A DNA stretch of 64,000 bases from Streptomyces poonensis (GTDB taxonomy: Bacteria > Actinomycetota > Actinomycetes > Streptomycetales > Streptomycetaceae): positions 139,811-203,810 of the forward strand of contig NZ_BMVW01000006.1 in the NCBI RefSeq assembly GCF_014650915.1. Direction: 5' to 3'. The position numbers and the translations under genes were made by a program. Under the pieces are notes generated by a model, which saw only the letters and a program-made list of their open reading frames with translations, was not told the DNA's origin and did not search any database. Shown piece after piece: positions 35,524 through 44,035 of this stretch. Position 1 is the stretch's first letter. Every line of letters starts with the position of its first letter.

Positions 35524-36806
35524 CTGACGGTATGACGAGGACCCCCTCGGCGCGGGACGAGTCCCCGGAGCGGCACCCGGCACCGCCCGCCCCCCTGCCG
35601 GGACACGGCCGCGGGGGCGGCCGGCTGCGCGCCGCGCGGCTCGGGCCCGCGGACGTCGTACGGCTCGGCGGCACCGGTCTGCGGACCCGTCCGCTGCGCG
35701 TCTTCCTCTCCGCGCTCGGCATCGCGATCGGTGTCGCCGCCATGATCGCGGTGGTCGGCATCTCGGGTTCCGGACAGGCGGAGGTCGACCGGCGGCTCGA
35801 CGCCCTCGGCACCAACCTCCTGCGGGTCGCCCCCGGTGAGTCGCTCACGGGGGAGAAGGCCGAACTGCCCGCCGAGTCCGTCGCGATGATCCGCCGGATC
35901 CCGCCGGTACAGCAGGTGGCCGCCACCGGCGCGACCGACGTCCACGTGTACCGCAACGAGCACATCGCCATCGGCCGTACCGGCTCGCTGACCGTTCTCG
36001 CGGCGGGCCCCGGCCTCCTGCCCGCCGTCGGCGGCGAGATCCGCAAGGGGCGCTGGCTGGACTCCGCGACCGATGAGTACCCGGCGGTGGTGCTCGGCGC
36101 CACGGCGGCGCAGCGGCTCGACGTGTACACCCCGGGGACCCGGGTCTGGCTCGGCGGCCGCTGGTTCTCGCTGATCGGTGTCCTCGATCCGGTACCGCTG
36201 GCGCCGGAGCTCGACAGCGCCGCACTCGTCGGCTGGTCGGCGGCCCGGACCTATCTGCGCTTCGACGGCCACCCGTCGACGGTGTACGTCCGCGCGGAGG
36301 ACAGTCAGGTCGCGGCGGTACGGGCGGTGCTCCCGGCCACGGCGTACCCCGAGAAGCCGGGTGAGGTGCGGATCTCACGGCCCTCCGACGCGCTCGCGGC
36401 CCGCGAGGCCACCGAGTCCGCGCTGACCGGGCTGCTGCTCGGCCTCGGCGGGGTCGCCCTGCTCGTCGGGGGCGTGGGCGTGGGCAACACCATGGTCATC
36501 TCGGTCCTGGAACGGCGTCCGGAGATCGGCCTGCGCCGTGCCCTCGGCGCGACCAGGGGCCAGATCCGCACCCAGTTCGTGACGGAGTCGCTGCTGCTCT
36601 CGCTCATCGGAGGACTGGCCGGGACGGTACTCGGCACACTGATCACGGCGGGATACGCCCTCAGCCGCGACTGGCCGACCGTCGTCCCGGTGTGGGCGAG
36701 CGTGGCGGGCGTCGCCTCGACGCTGGTCATCGGCGTGATCGCCGGCCTGTACCCGGCGGTCCGGGCGAGCAGGCTGTCACCGACCGAGGCGCTGTCCGGC
36801 ACATGA
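35520..36806 (+). CDS. ABC transporter permease (MacB/FtsX type)
   Basis: 428 residues from GTG overlapping the ATPase stop; an internal ATG four codons later is an alternative. A disordered basic leader is followed by the MacB_PCD topology: one membrane segment near RPLRVFLSALGIAIGVAAMIAVVGISG, a large extracytoplasmic domain (about 80-290) and three further helices (GLLLGLGGVALLVGGVGVGN, LIGGLAGTVLGTLITAGYAL and the region near VASTLVIGVIAGLYPAVRAS). MVISVLERRPEIGLRRALGAT is the classic MacB motif. With its adaptor and lipoprotein it likely forms a mechanotransmission system exporting or sensing envelope-active compounds; a kinase follows. Confidence 0.92.
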
Positions 36807-37047
36807 GCAGCCCCGTGTCACCGGCTGGGTGCGCGACGACCTTGTGAGTGGCGTAAGTGCAATACCGCTCGACAAAGGGGGAAGAGAGCATTCCGCCCGA
36901 ACTGGTCGTTTCTGCTCCCGGGAGGCCAGAACTCTCGAACTCTCTCGGACAAAAGAAATGCATCGCTTTTGCGGAACGCCGGCCTGCGGAACACTCCAGC
37001 GATCATGGGAACGCGTCTTTCGGTGACCGAACAGAAGGGGTCTCGCC

Positions 37048-38688
37048 ATGAGCTTCCGGGTCCGGGTTCTCGGTCTGCTCATGGTGGTCGCGATGGCTGC
37101 CACCGCCGCCACGGCCTGGCTGACCCTGCGGCAGGCCAACCGTCAGGTACAGGAGACCGTCACGGCCGGTCAGCAGGAGGTCTCCCGGATCACCGGCGAA
37201 CTGCGTGCCTACGGATTCGCACACGGCACCTGGGAAGGCCTGTCCCCGACGGTGGCCGGACTCGCGAAGGACACCGGCCAGCGCATCCGGGTCGCCACCG
37301 AGTCCGGCGTGCTGCTCGCCGACTCCGACGCCCTGGCCGGCCGCGAGCCGCGCGCGCTGAGCAGCCGGCCCCCGATCCTGGTCGACCCGCGGCCCGCCCT
37401 GGAGCTCCCCGCGGGCCGAGTACCGCAGACCTCGGTCAAGCTGACCGCCACAGCCATCGCCGACTACCGTGCCGCGGCGGTGTACGCGGCCTGCCTGACA
37501 CGGGCGGGAGCGGAGGTGACGGCCAGGCCGGACGCCGTCGGTGTCCCCCGGATCAGCACCGACCGGCGGCCTCCGCAGTGCGGGGAGACGTACGGGAAGG
37601 CGAACGCGCCGACCCGGGAGGATCTCGACGCCCTCCAGCCGTGCGCGTCCGAACAGCGGTTCACCGCCTGCCTGCAGCGGGTGTTCAACGAGCGGACCGG
37701 CTCCGTCGCCCCGCCGCGCCTGGACATCCGCCTCGGAGTCCGGAACGAGTCGCCGCCCACCCTGGCCGCCGCGCCCACGGTGGCCGTCGCGGCGGGTGTC
37801 GCCCTCGCGGTCATCCTCGGCGCACTGCTGCTGAGCAGGGCCGTACTGCGCCCCGTGCGCGCCATGACGCTCGCCGCGAAGGGGCTGGGCGAGGGCGATC
37901 TGGCGCGCCGGGTCCCCGTCTCCGGCCGGGACGAGATCGCGCAGCTCGGCGGTGCCTTCAACCGTATGGCCGACTCGATCCAGGCCGGCGAGGAGCGTCA
38001 GCGCCGCCTCACCGGTGACATCGCGCACGAGCTGCGCACCCCGCTGGCCAATCTGCGCGGCTATCTGGAGGCGCTGCGGGACGGAGTCGTGGAGCCGACC
38101 CCCGAGCTGCTCGCTTCCCTCCACGAGGAGGCGCTGCTGCAGCAGCGGATCGTGGACGATCTCCAGGATCTGGCCCTCGCGGAGGCCGGCGCGCTCACTT
38201 ACCACCCCACCAGGGTCGACCTGCGTGAGCTCCTGGAGACCAGCCGCACGGCTCACCACGCCCAGGCCGAGACGGCGGGGATCGCGCTCGCCCTGGAGGC
38301 GCCGTCGCCCGTGACCGTGACCGCGGACCCGGACCGGCTGCGTCAGGTGGTCGGCAACCTGGTCGGCAACGCGCTGCGGGCCACCGCGGCGGGCGGCACC
38401 GTGACCCTGGCCCTTCGACCGCGGGGCGAGCTGGCCGTCGTGGAGGTACGGGACACCGGCAAGGGGATATCGGCGGAGGACCTGCCGCATCTCTTCGACC
38501 GCTTCTGGCGGGCGGACGCGTCCCGGGGCCGGGCGACGGGCGGCAGCGGCCTGGGGCTGTCCATCGCCCGGCAGATCGTCACCGACCACCGGGGGACGAT
38601 CGAGGTGCGCAGCACGGTCGGAGCGGGCACCGCCTTCACGGTCGTACTGCCCACGGCTCCGGACGGCGGCATGTCAGGAGCGGGCTGA
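37048..38688 (+). CDS. Sensor histidine kinase (BaeS-like, HAMP-containing)
   Basis: 546 residues; ATG with AGAAGGGG upstream. An N-terminal membrane helix is followed by an extracellular domain (about 30-245) that includes several cysteines (VYAACLTRAG; PPQCGETYG; PCASEQRF; FTACLQRVF) in KCxxE-like contexts. A second helix, HAMP linker, H box DIAHELRTPLANL (phospho-His about 327) and catalytic domain (N box NLVGNALRATAAG; DTGKGISAEDLPHLFDRFWR; GGSGLGLSIA) follow. It lies about 240 bp after the ABC operon. Its partner regulator is encoded convergently and the two genes overlap by 15 nt at their 3' ends. Confidence 0.93.
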   Translation: MSFRVRVLGLLMVVAMAATAATAWLTLRQANRQVQETVTAGQQEVSRITGELRAYGFAHGTWEGLSPTVAGLAKDTGQRIRVATESGVLLADSDALAGREPRALSSRPPILVDPRPALELPAGRVPQTSVKLTATAIADYRAAAVYAACLTRAGAEVTARPDAVGVPRISTDRRPPQCGETYGKANAPTREDLDALQPCASEQRFTACLQRVFNERTGSVAPPRLDIRLGVRNESPPTLAAAPTVAVAAGVALAVILGALLLSRAVLRPVRAMTLAAKGLGEGDLARRVPVSGRDEIAQLGGAFNRMADSIQAGEERQRRLTGDIAHELRTPLANLRGYLEALRDGVVEPTPELLASLHEEALLQQRIVDDLQDLALAEAGALTYHPTRVDLRELLETSRTAHHAQAETAGIALALEAPSPVTVTADPDRLRQVVGNLVGNALRATAAGGTVTLALRPRGELAVVEVRDTGKGISAEDLPHLFDRFWRADASRGRATGGSGLGLSIARQIVTDHRGTIEVRSTVGAGTAFTVVLPTAPDGGMSGAG

Positions 38689-39381
38689 GCCCGGGGCGTC
38701 CGCGAGGCGGTAGCCCCGGCCGTACACCGTCTCCAGGAGGCGGGTCCGCCCCGGATCCACCTCCAGCTTCCGGCGCAGGTTCATCACGTGCGCGTCGACG
38801 GTGCGCTCCAGGACGTCCCGGTCGAAGCCGAAGACGCGCTCGATGATCTGCGCCCGGGTGAAGACCCGTCCCGGTTCCCGCGCCAGTGTCTCCAGGATGG
38901 AGAACTCCTTGGCGGTCAGCGGCACCGGCCGTCCGGCCATCCGGACCTCGAAGCGAGCGGTGTCCAGTTCCAGCTCGCCCACCCGCAGAACCGGATTCCC
39001 GGCCGCACCGGCGGTCTTTCCGGACCGGCGCAGCAGCGCCCGTACCCGGGCGGTCAGTTCGCGGGGGCTGTACGGCTTGGTGAGGTAGTCGTCGGCACCG
39101 AGGTCGAGGCCCAGGAGCAGGTCCTCCTCGGTGGTGCGGGCGGTGAGCAGCAGGATCGGGACGTCCGACTCGGCACGCAGGATGCGGCACACATCGAGCC
39201 CGTCGACCAGCGGCAGCATCACGTCGAGGACGATGAGATCCGGCCGCGAGGAGCGGGCCCGCTCCAGCGCCGCGCGGCCGTCACCCACGACCTGCACCGC
39301 GTTTCCTTCTCGCTCCAAATAGATCCGGATCAGTCGAGACTGTTTCCCGTCATCTTCAGCGACCAGAATCCGAGCACTCAA
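38674..39381 (-). CDS. OmpR/PhoB-type response regulator
   Basis: 235 residues. The start is taken as the TTG at 39381 (LSARILVAEDD), with a GGTGGGGG tract 6 nt upstream; readings further upstream have no family similarity. The receiver domain has ILVAEDDGKQSRL, phospho-acceptor Asp about 53 in LIVLDVMLP, LTART and YLTKPYSPREL. The DNA-binding winged helix contains LTAKEFSILETLAREPGRVF, DRDVLERTVDAHVMNLRRKL and ETVYGRGYRL. It should pair with the convergent kinase and probably controls the ABC operon next to it. The convergent layout is unusual for a kinase/regulator pair. Confidence 0.92.
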   Translation of the reverse strand: MSARILVAEDDGKQSRLIRIYLEREGNAVQVVGDGRAALERARSSRPDLIVLDVMLPLVDGLDVCRILRAESDVPILLLTARTTEEDLLLGLDLGADDYLTKPYSPRELTARVRALLRRSGKTAGAAGNPVLRVGELELDTARFEVRMAGRPVPLTAKEFSILETLAREPGRVFTRAQIIERVFGFDRDVLERTVDAHVMNLRRKLEVDPGRTRLLETVYGRGYRLADAPGSARS

Positions 39382-39594
39382 CGAATACCCCCACCAAGGT
39401 CCTGCGTGTTCCAGAACCGTATTACAGAGATGGCCGGGAATTGCCTGTCCGGGTCCGGCTCCCGACAGACCGGGCGCGGGGAACCGGCCTTGCCGTTCCC
39501 GGAGTGATTGCGGAGGATGCGGGTGGGGACCGGGGCCCCCGTGCCGGCTTCGGCAGGGGCGGACCGCTACCCGGAGCACACACAGGAGACAGTG

Positions 39595-40452
39595 ATGTCC
39601 CGACAGGCTCAACCGGCTCCTGGGCACCATGAGGCGCCTGAGCCGCAGACTCCGCATCTCGACTTCGCCGGTACGACGCCGTACGAGGACTACGTCAGGG
39701 CGGACGTGCTCACCCACCTCCAGCACCCGCTCTCCGACGACCCGGGAGAGCTGGCCTTCCTGGTCACCTCGCAGGTCATGGAGCTGTGGTTCACCGTCGT
39801 CGTGCACGAGTGGGAGACCGCGGCGCACGCCCTGCGCGCGGACGACGTACCGATGGCGCTCGACGCGCTGAAACGTTCCGTCCGTGAACTGGAGGCGCTG
39901 AACGCCTCCTGGAAGCCACTGGCCCACCTGACCCCGGCGCAGTTCAACTCCTACCGCGGCGCCCTCGGCGACGGCTCCGGCTTCCAGTCGGCGATGTACC
40001 GCCGCATGGAGTTCCTGCTCGGCGACAAGTCCGCGTCCATGCTGGTCCCGCACCGGGGCGCCCCGCGCGTCCACGACGAGCTGGAGAAGGCCCTGCACGA
40101 GCCGAGCCTCTACGACGAGGTGCTGAGGCTCCTCGCGCGCCGTGGGTACGCCGTCCCGGACGCCGTGCTGCGGCGGGACGTGTCGCAGCGCCACGAACCG
40201 TCGCCGGAGGTGGAGGCCGCCTGGGCCGAGGTCTACGCGGGCGACCAGGACGCCGAGCTGGTGCGGCTGGGCGAGGCGCTGACCGACGTCGCCGAGCTGG
40301 TGTGGCGCTGGCGCAACGACCACCTGCTCGCCACCCGCCGCGCGATGGGCGCCAAACAGGGCACGGGCGGCTCCGCCGGGGTGGCCTGGCTGGAGAAGCG
40401 GGCCCGGCAGAACGTGTTCCCCGAGCTGTGGACGGCGCGATCGTATGTCTGA
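39595..40452 (+). CDS. Tryptophan 2,3-dioxygenase
   Basis: 285 residues from the ATG with AGGAGACAG upstream. Haem-dependent opening of the tryptophan indole ring to N-formylkynurenine. Family motifs: YEDYVRADVLTHLQHP, LVTSQVMELWFTVVVHEWE, LTPAQFNSYRGALGDGSGFQS, YRRMEFLLGDK and the C-terminal haem-ligand region WRWRNDHLLATRRAMGAKQGTGGSAGVAWL, read in parts. It overlaps the kynureninase start by 8 nt, so the two are co-translated. With the formamidase-like gene downstream they form a complete tryptophan-to-anthranilate route. Confidence 0.95.
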   Translation: MSRQAQPAPGHHEAPEPQTPHLDFAGTTPYEDYVRADVLTHLQHPLSDDPGELAFLVTSQVMELWFTVVVHEWETAAHALRADDVPMALDALKRSVRELEALNASWKPLAHLTPAQFNSYRGALGDGSGFQSAMYRRMEFLLGDKSASMLVPHRGAPRVHDELEKALHEPSLYDEVLRLLARRGYAVPDAVLRRDVSQRHEPSPEVEAAWAEVYAGDQDAELVRLGEALTDVAELVWRWRNDHLLATRRAMGAKQGTGGSAGVAWLEKRARQNVFPELWTARSYV

Positions 40453-41632
40453 ACTGATCGACACGGCAGCGAAGCTGGACGCCGCCGACCCGCTCGCCGG
40501 GCTCCGCGAGCGGTTCGTGCTGGACGACACGGTGTACCTGGACGGCAACTCACTGGGCGCGCTGCCGGCGGCCGTGCCCGACCGGGTCGCGGACGTCGTC
40601 CGCCGCCAGTGGGGCGAGCTGCGCATCCGCTCCTGGGAGGAGAGCGGCTGGTGGACCGCGCCCGAGCGGATCGGCGACCGGATCGCCCCGCTGGTGGGCG
40701 CGGGCCCCGGGCAGATCGTCGTGGGCGACTCCACCAGCGTCAACGTCTTCAAGGCGCTGGTGGCCGCGGTCCGGCTCGCGGGTGACGGGCGGGACGAGAT
40801 CCTCGTCGACGCCACCACCTTCCCCTCGGACGGCTACATCGCCGGGTCGGCGGCCCGGATGACGGGTTGTGCCCTGCGTCCGGTGGCCCCGGCGGACGTC
40901 CCGGGAGCCCTGACCGGCCGCACGGCCGCGGTGCTGCTGAACCACGTCGACTACCGCACCGGCCGGCTCCACGATCTGCCGGGACTGACGGCCGCGGCGC
41001 ACGAGGCGGGCGCGTACACCGTCTGGGACCTGTGCCACAGCGCGGGCGCCCTGCCGGTCGGGCTGGACGAACACGGGGTCGACCTGGCGGTCGGCTGCAC
41101 GTACAAGTACCTCAACGGGGGGCCGGGTTCGCCCGCGTACCTGTACGTACGCCGTGACCTCCAGTCCCGCTTCGACTCGCCCCTGCCGGGCTGGAACTCC
41201 CACGCCGATCCCTTCGGCATGCGCCCCGACCACACGCCCGCCGCCGGTGCCCCGCGCGCGCGGGTGGGCACGCCGGACATCCTGTCGATGCTGGCGCTGG
41301 AGGCGGCCCTGGAGGTCTGGGACGGGGTGTCGATCGAGGCGGTACGGGCCAAGTCGCTCGCCCTGACGGACTTCTTCCTGGAGTGCGTGGCGGCGTACGT
41401 CCCCGAGGGCCGCGTGGAGTGCCTGACGCCGGCCGGCCACGCGGAACGGGGCAGTCAGGTGGCGCTGCGCTGCCCGGACGCCGGGGACGTGATGAAGCGG
41501 CTGGCCGACCGGGGGGTGGTCGGCGACTTCCGCCGTCCTGACGTGCTGCGTTTCGGCTTCACACCGCTGTATGTCGGCTTCGGGGACGCGGAGCGGGCGG
41601 CTCGGGTGCTGGCGGAGATCCTGGTGGCCTGA
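40445..41632 (+). CDS. kynU: Kynureninase
   Basis: 395 residues; the ATG lies within the end of the dioxygenase gene. PLP-dependent hydrolysis of kynurenine to anthranilate and alanine. Motifs: VYLDGNSLGALP, GDSTSVNVFKAL, VDYRTGRLHDLPG, VWDLCHSAGALPVGLDEHGVDLAVGCTYKYLNGGPG with the Schiff-base Lys in YKYLNGG, and the C-terminal RPDVLRFGFTPLYVGFGDA (pieces). It is normal in length. In Streptomyces, kynurenine pathway products feed both catabolism and antibiotic precursors; no antibiotic cluster is linked here. Confidence 0.95.
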   Translation: MSELIDTAAKLDAADPLAGLRERFVLDDTVYLDGNSLGALPAAVPDRVADVVRRQWGELRIRSWEESGWWTAPERIGDRIAPLVGAGPGQIVVGDSTSVNVFKALVAAVRLAGDGRDEILVDATTFPSDGYIAGSAARMTGCALRPVAPADVPGALTGRTAAVLLNHVDYRTGRLHDLPGLTAAAHEAGAYTVWDLCHSAGALPVGLDEHGVDLAVGCTYKYLNGGPGSPAYLYVRRDLQSRFDSPLPGWNSHADPFGMRPDHTPAAGAPRARVGTPDILSMLALEAALEVWDGVSIEAVRAKSLALTDFFLECVAAYVPEGRVECLTPAGHAERGSQVALRCPDAGDVMKRLADRGVVGDFRRPDVLRFGFTPLYVGFGDAERAARVLAEILVA

Positions 41633-41771
41633 GCTCGTCTTCACCGAGCGTGACATCCGCGTGTCCGCCCTTGTCACCGGCCTGATACCGTCCCCGCCAA
41701 CGGAAGGATCAGCACCGGATCCGGCCGGATCCCGAACACCCAACACTGTTACGCCGCTGAGAGGTTGGAGC

Positions 41772-42713
41772 ATGCCGGACGACGCCGCAGCCCCGGTCGA
41801 CGCCGTCTCCCGCGCCGCCGCCGAGGAGGCGTCCGCCTTCTCGCACCCGCCGGTCGCCCCGGACGCCTGCGCCGCGTACGGCGACCACCCCGACCAGGTG
41901 ATCGACTTCTACGCCCCGCGAGACTCCCGCGGGAACGGCGGGCCCGGTTCCGGCGCCGGTCCCGCACCGCTCGTGGTCGTCCTGCACGGTGGCGCCTGGC
42001 GTGCCCGGTACGACCGCCGGCACATCACGCCGTTCGCCGCCTACCTGGCGCGGCGGGGGTTCGCCGTGGCCAACGTGGAATACCGGCGGGGCGCCGACGG
42101 CGAGGCCGGTGAGGCCGGTGAGACCGGTGAGACCGGAGGGACTGCGCCGGAGGCGGGCCGGTGGCCGGAGACGTTCGACGACGTCGCCGCGGCGTTCGAC
42201 GCGCTGCCCGGTCTCGTACGGGACGCGCTGCCGCAGGCCGACCCGCGCCGCACGGTGATCACCGGGCACTCGGCGGGTGGCCACCTGGCGCTCTGGGCGG
42301 CCGCCCGCCACGTCCTCCCGGCCGGCGCGCCCTGGCGTACGGACCGCCCGGCGCCGTTGCGCGGGGTCGTCGCCCTCGCCCCGATCGCCGACTTCGCCGT
42401 CGCGGAGAAGCTGGACGTGTGCGGGGGCGCGGCCGCGCAACTCCTGGGCGGGCCCGACGTGTTCGCCGAGCGGCAGGCGTACGCCGACCCGGCCCTCCTG
42501 CTGCCCACGGGCATCGCCACCACCGTGGTCCAGGGCCGCACCGACGCGGTCGTTCCGCAGGCGGTGACCGAGTCGTACGTGGACGCGGCGGCCCGGGCGG
42601 GGGAGATGGTGGGCCTCACGCTCCTGGAGGACGTCGGCCACTTCCCGCTGATCGACCCGGCGGCGGACGCGTGTGCCGTGGTGGCGGAGGAGATCGCGCA
42701 GCTGGCGTGGTGA
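41772..42713 (+). CDS. Alpha/beta hydrolase, probable N-formylkynurenine formamidase
   Basis: 313 residues from the ATG with TTGGAG upstream. It contains the oxyanion motif LHGGAWRARYDRRH, the nucleophile elbow GHSAGGHLALW, an Asp near GRTDAVVP and a His in EDVGHFPLID, as in arylformamidase/esterase hydrolases. It lies about 140 bp downstream of the tryptophan dioxygenase/kynureninase pair, where the missing step (hydrolysis of N-formylkynurenine) would be expected, so formamidase is the best inference. An in-frame 9-bp DNA repeat (about 42100-42138) encodes GEAGEAGETGETGG in a loop. A generic esterase cannot be excluded. Confidence 0.78.
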   Translation: MPDDAAAPVDAVSRAAAEEASAFSHPPVAPDACAAYGDHPDQVIDFYAPRDSRGNGGPGSGAGPAPLVVVLHGGAWRARYDRRHITPFAAYLARRGFAVANVEYRRGADGEAGEAGETGETGGTAPEAGRWPETFDDVAAAFDALPGLVRDALPQADPRRTVITGHSAGGHLALWAAARHVLPAGAPWRTDRPAPLRGVVALAPIADFAVAEKLDVCGGAAAQLLGGPDVFAERQAYADPALLLPTGIATTVVQGRTDAVVPQAVTESYVDAAARAGEMVGLTLLEDVGHFPLIDPAADACAVVAEEIAQLAW

Positions 42714-42740
42714 GCACCGCGGTGGTGAGCACCGCGGTGG

Positions 42741-42846
42741 CTTCGCCGCCCCGGTGATACCCGTGACGGCAGTGGCGTCGCCAACCCGGTGATGCCCGTG
42801 ACAGCAGCGGCGTCGCCGCCCTGGTGATACCCGTAATACCTGAGAG
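42741..42846. repeat. 35-bp intergenic tandem repeat, about three copies
   Basis: Copies of (C/T)CGTCGCC..CCGGTGATACCCGTGACGGCAG repeat with exact 35-bp spacing (CCGGTGAT at 42751 and 42786, CTGGTGAT at 42821). A shorter 15-bp duplication (GTGGTGAGCACCGCG) lies just upstream. The last copy runs into the shared regulatory motif at 42829-42846. Confidence 0.85.
42829..42846 (+). promoter_or_regulatory. Shared 18-nt motif upstream of the hydrolase/acyltransferase operon
   Basis: ACCCGTAATACCTGAGAG is matched at 17 of 18 positions by ACCCGTAGTACCTGAGAG at 47525-47542, just upstream of the second kinase gene. The core GTA(A/G)TAC is palindromic. I infer a binding site for one of the two LuxR-type response regulators encoded between these positions. 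Confidence 0.6.
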
Positions 42847-42952
42847 CTACGGAGCAGGTGAGCTCCCCGGCGTGACGCCGACCACGGTCGGTGATCCGTA
42901 ACTTCCCCATCGGAACGGCCCGAAGGACGGGCCGGCCGGAACGGGGGAGACC

Positions 42953-44035
42953 ATGGGAGTCGAGCCGGACGCACGGGCGCCGCGGGCCGGGGGCGAGGGG
43001 GCGCCGCAGGTCGGGGGCGAGCGGGCGCCGCAGGTCGGGGGCGAGCGGACGTCGCGGGCCGGGGGCGGCCGGCGCGGCCGTCTGCGCGGTCTGCGGCGCG
43101 CGGTGCTCGCCGCGCTCGTCACCGGGGCCGTCGTCCTGCCCCTCTCGGCCGCCGCACAGCCCCGTACCCCGGCCCCGGCTCCGGCCGTTCTCGGCCCGCT
43201 CACGGCGGCCACCCTGGACGAGGCGTACGCGGCCAACCGGGCCGCCGCCGCGGAGGCGTCCCGCATGGCCGCCGCCCACGGTGACCGGCAGCGGGCCGTT
43301 GCGGACCGCTCCCTGGCCGAGCCGTCCCGGCACCTGCTCGCCTTCGACGGGCGCGGCACCGGCCTGGCCACGGAGGTGTTCGGCGACCTGGTCCACGCCG
43401 AGCGCGTCGCCGTCCTGGTCCCGGGCTCCGACACCGGCCTCGACACCTACGACCGCTTCCGCACCGCCGCCCGCGCCCTGTACCGGGAGCTGGCCTCCAT
43501 GAGCGGGGGAGCCCCCGTCGCGGTCGTCGCCTGGCTGGGCTACGAGACCCCCGGCACGGTCAGCACGACGGTCGCCACCACCGGGCGGGCCGAGCAGGCC
43601 GCGCCCCGACTGCGGGAGTTCGTCGACGAGTTGCGCGGCATCCTGGGCCGGTCCGCACGGATCGCCCTCGTCTGCCACTCCTACGGCTCGGTGGTCTGCG
43701 GACGTGCCGCCTCCGGTACGGCCGCGGACGACATCGCCCTCGTCGGCAGCCCCGGCACCGGCGCCGACAGCGCCGCCGGCCTGCACACCCGGGCGCGCGT
43801 CTGGGCGGGCCGCTCGAGCGGTGACTGGGTGGAGCACGTTCCGCACGTCGGCGTCGACCTGTTCGGAACCACCGTCGGTCTCGGCGCCGACCCCGTCTCC
43901 CCGGCCTTCGGCGCCCGGGTCTTCGCCGCGGGCGACGGCGGCCACAGCGACTACTTCGACCCCGGCTCCCTCTCCCTGACCAACCTCGCCCGGATCGTCC
44001 TGGGCGAGACCGAGGAGGTCGTCACTCATGGCTGA
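42953..44035 (+). CDS. Exported DUF1023-type alpha/beta hydrolase
   Basis: 360 residues from ATG. The N-terminus holds an in-frame 8-residue repeat (RAPQVGGE-type), then a membrane or signal segment (AVLAALVTGAVVLPLSAAAQP). The DUF1023 hydrolase domain (about 100-355) shows VAVLVPGSDTGLDTYDRF, WLGYETPGTV, the nucleophile elbow VCHSYGSVVCG, and catalytic Asp/His in SGDWVEHVPHVG and DGGHSDYFDPGS. DUF1023 proteins are secreted Ser hydrolases of unknown substrate. Its 3' end overlaps the acyltransferase gene by 8 nt; with the kinase/regulator genes it forms one transcription direction, suggesting an envelope-modifying operon with dedicated control. Confidence 0.85.
   Translation: MGVEPDARAPRAGGEGAPQVGGERAPQVGGERTSRAGGGRRGRLRGLRRAVLAALVTGAVVLPLSAAAQPRTPAPAPAVLGPLTAATLDEAYAANRAAAAEASRMAAAHGDRQRAVADRSLAEPSRHLLAFDGRGTGLATEVFGDLVHAERVAVLVPGSDTGLDTYDRFRTAARALYRELASMSGGAPVAVVAWLGYETPGTVSTTVATTGRAEQAAPRLREFVDELRGILGRSARIALVCHSYGSVVCGRAASGTAADDIALVGSPGTGADSAAGLHTRARVWAGRSSGDWVEHVPHVGVDLFGTTVGLGADPVSPAFGARVFAAGDGGHSDYFDPGSLSLTNLARIVLGETEEVVTHG
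42975..43070. repeat. 24-bp in-frame tandem repeat, four copies, in the hydrolase gene
   Basis: Units starting GGGCGCCGC(A/G)GG(T/C)CGGGG lie at 42975, 42999, 43023 and 43047; units 2 and 3 are identical. They encode RAPQVGGE-like octapeptides before the membrane segment. Confidence 0.93.
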
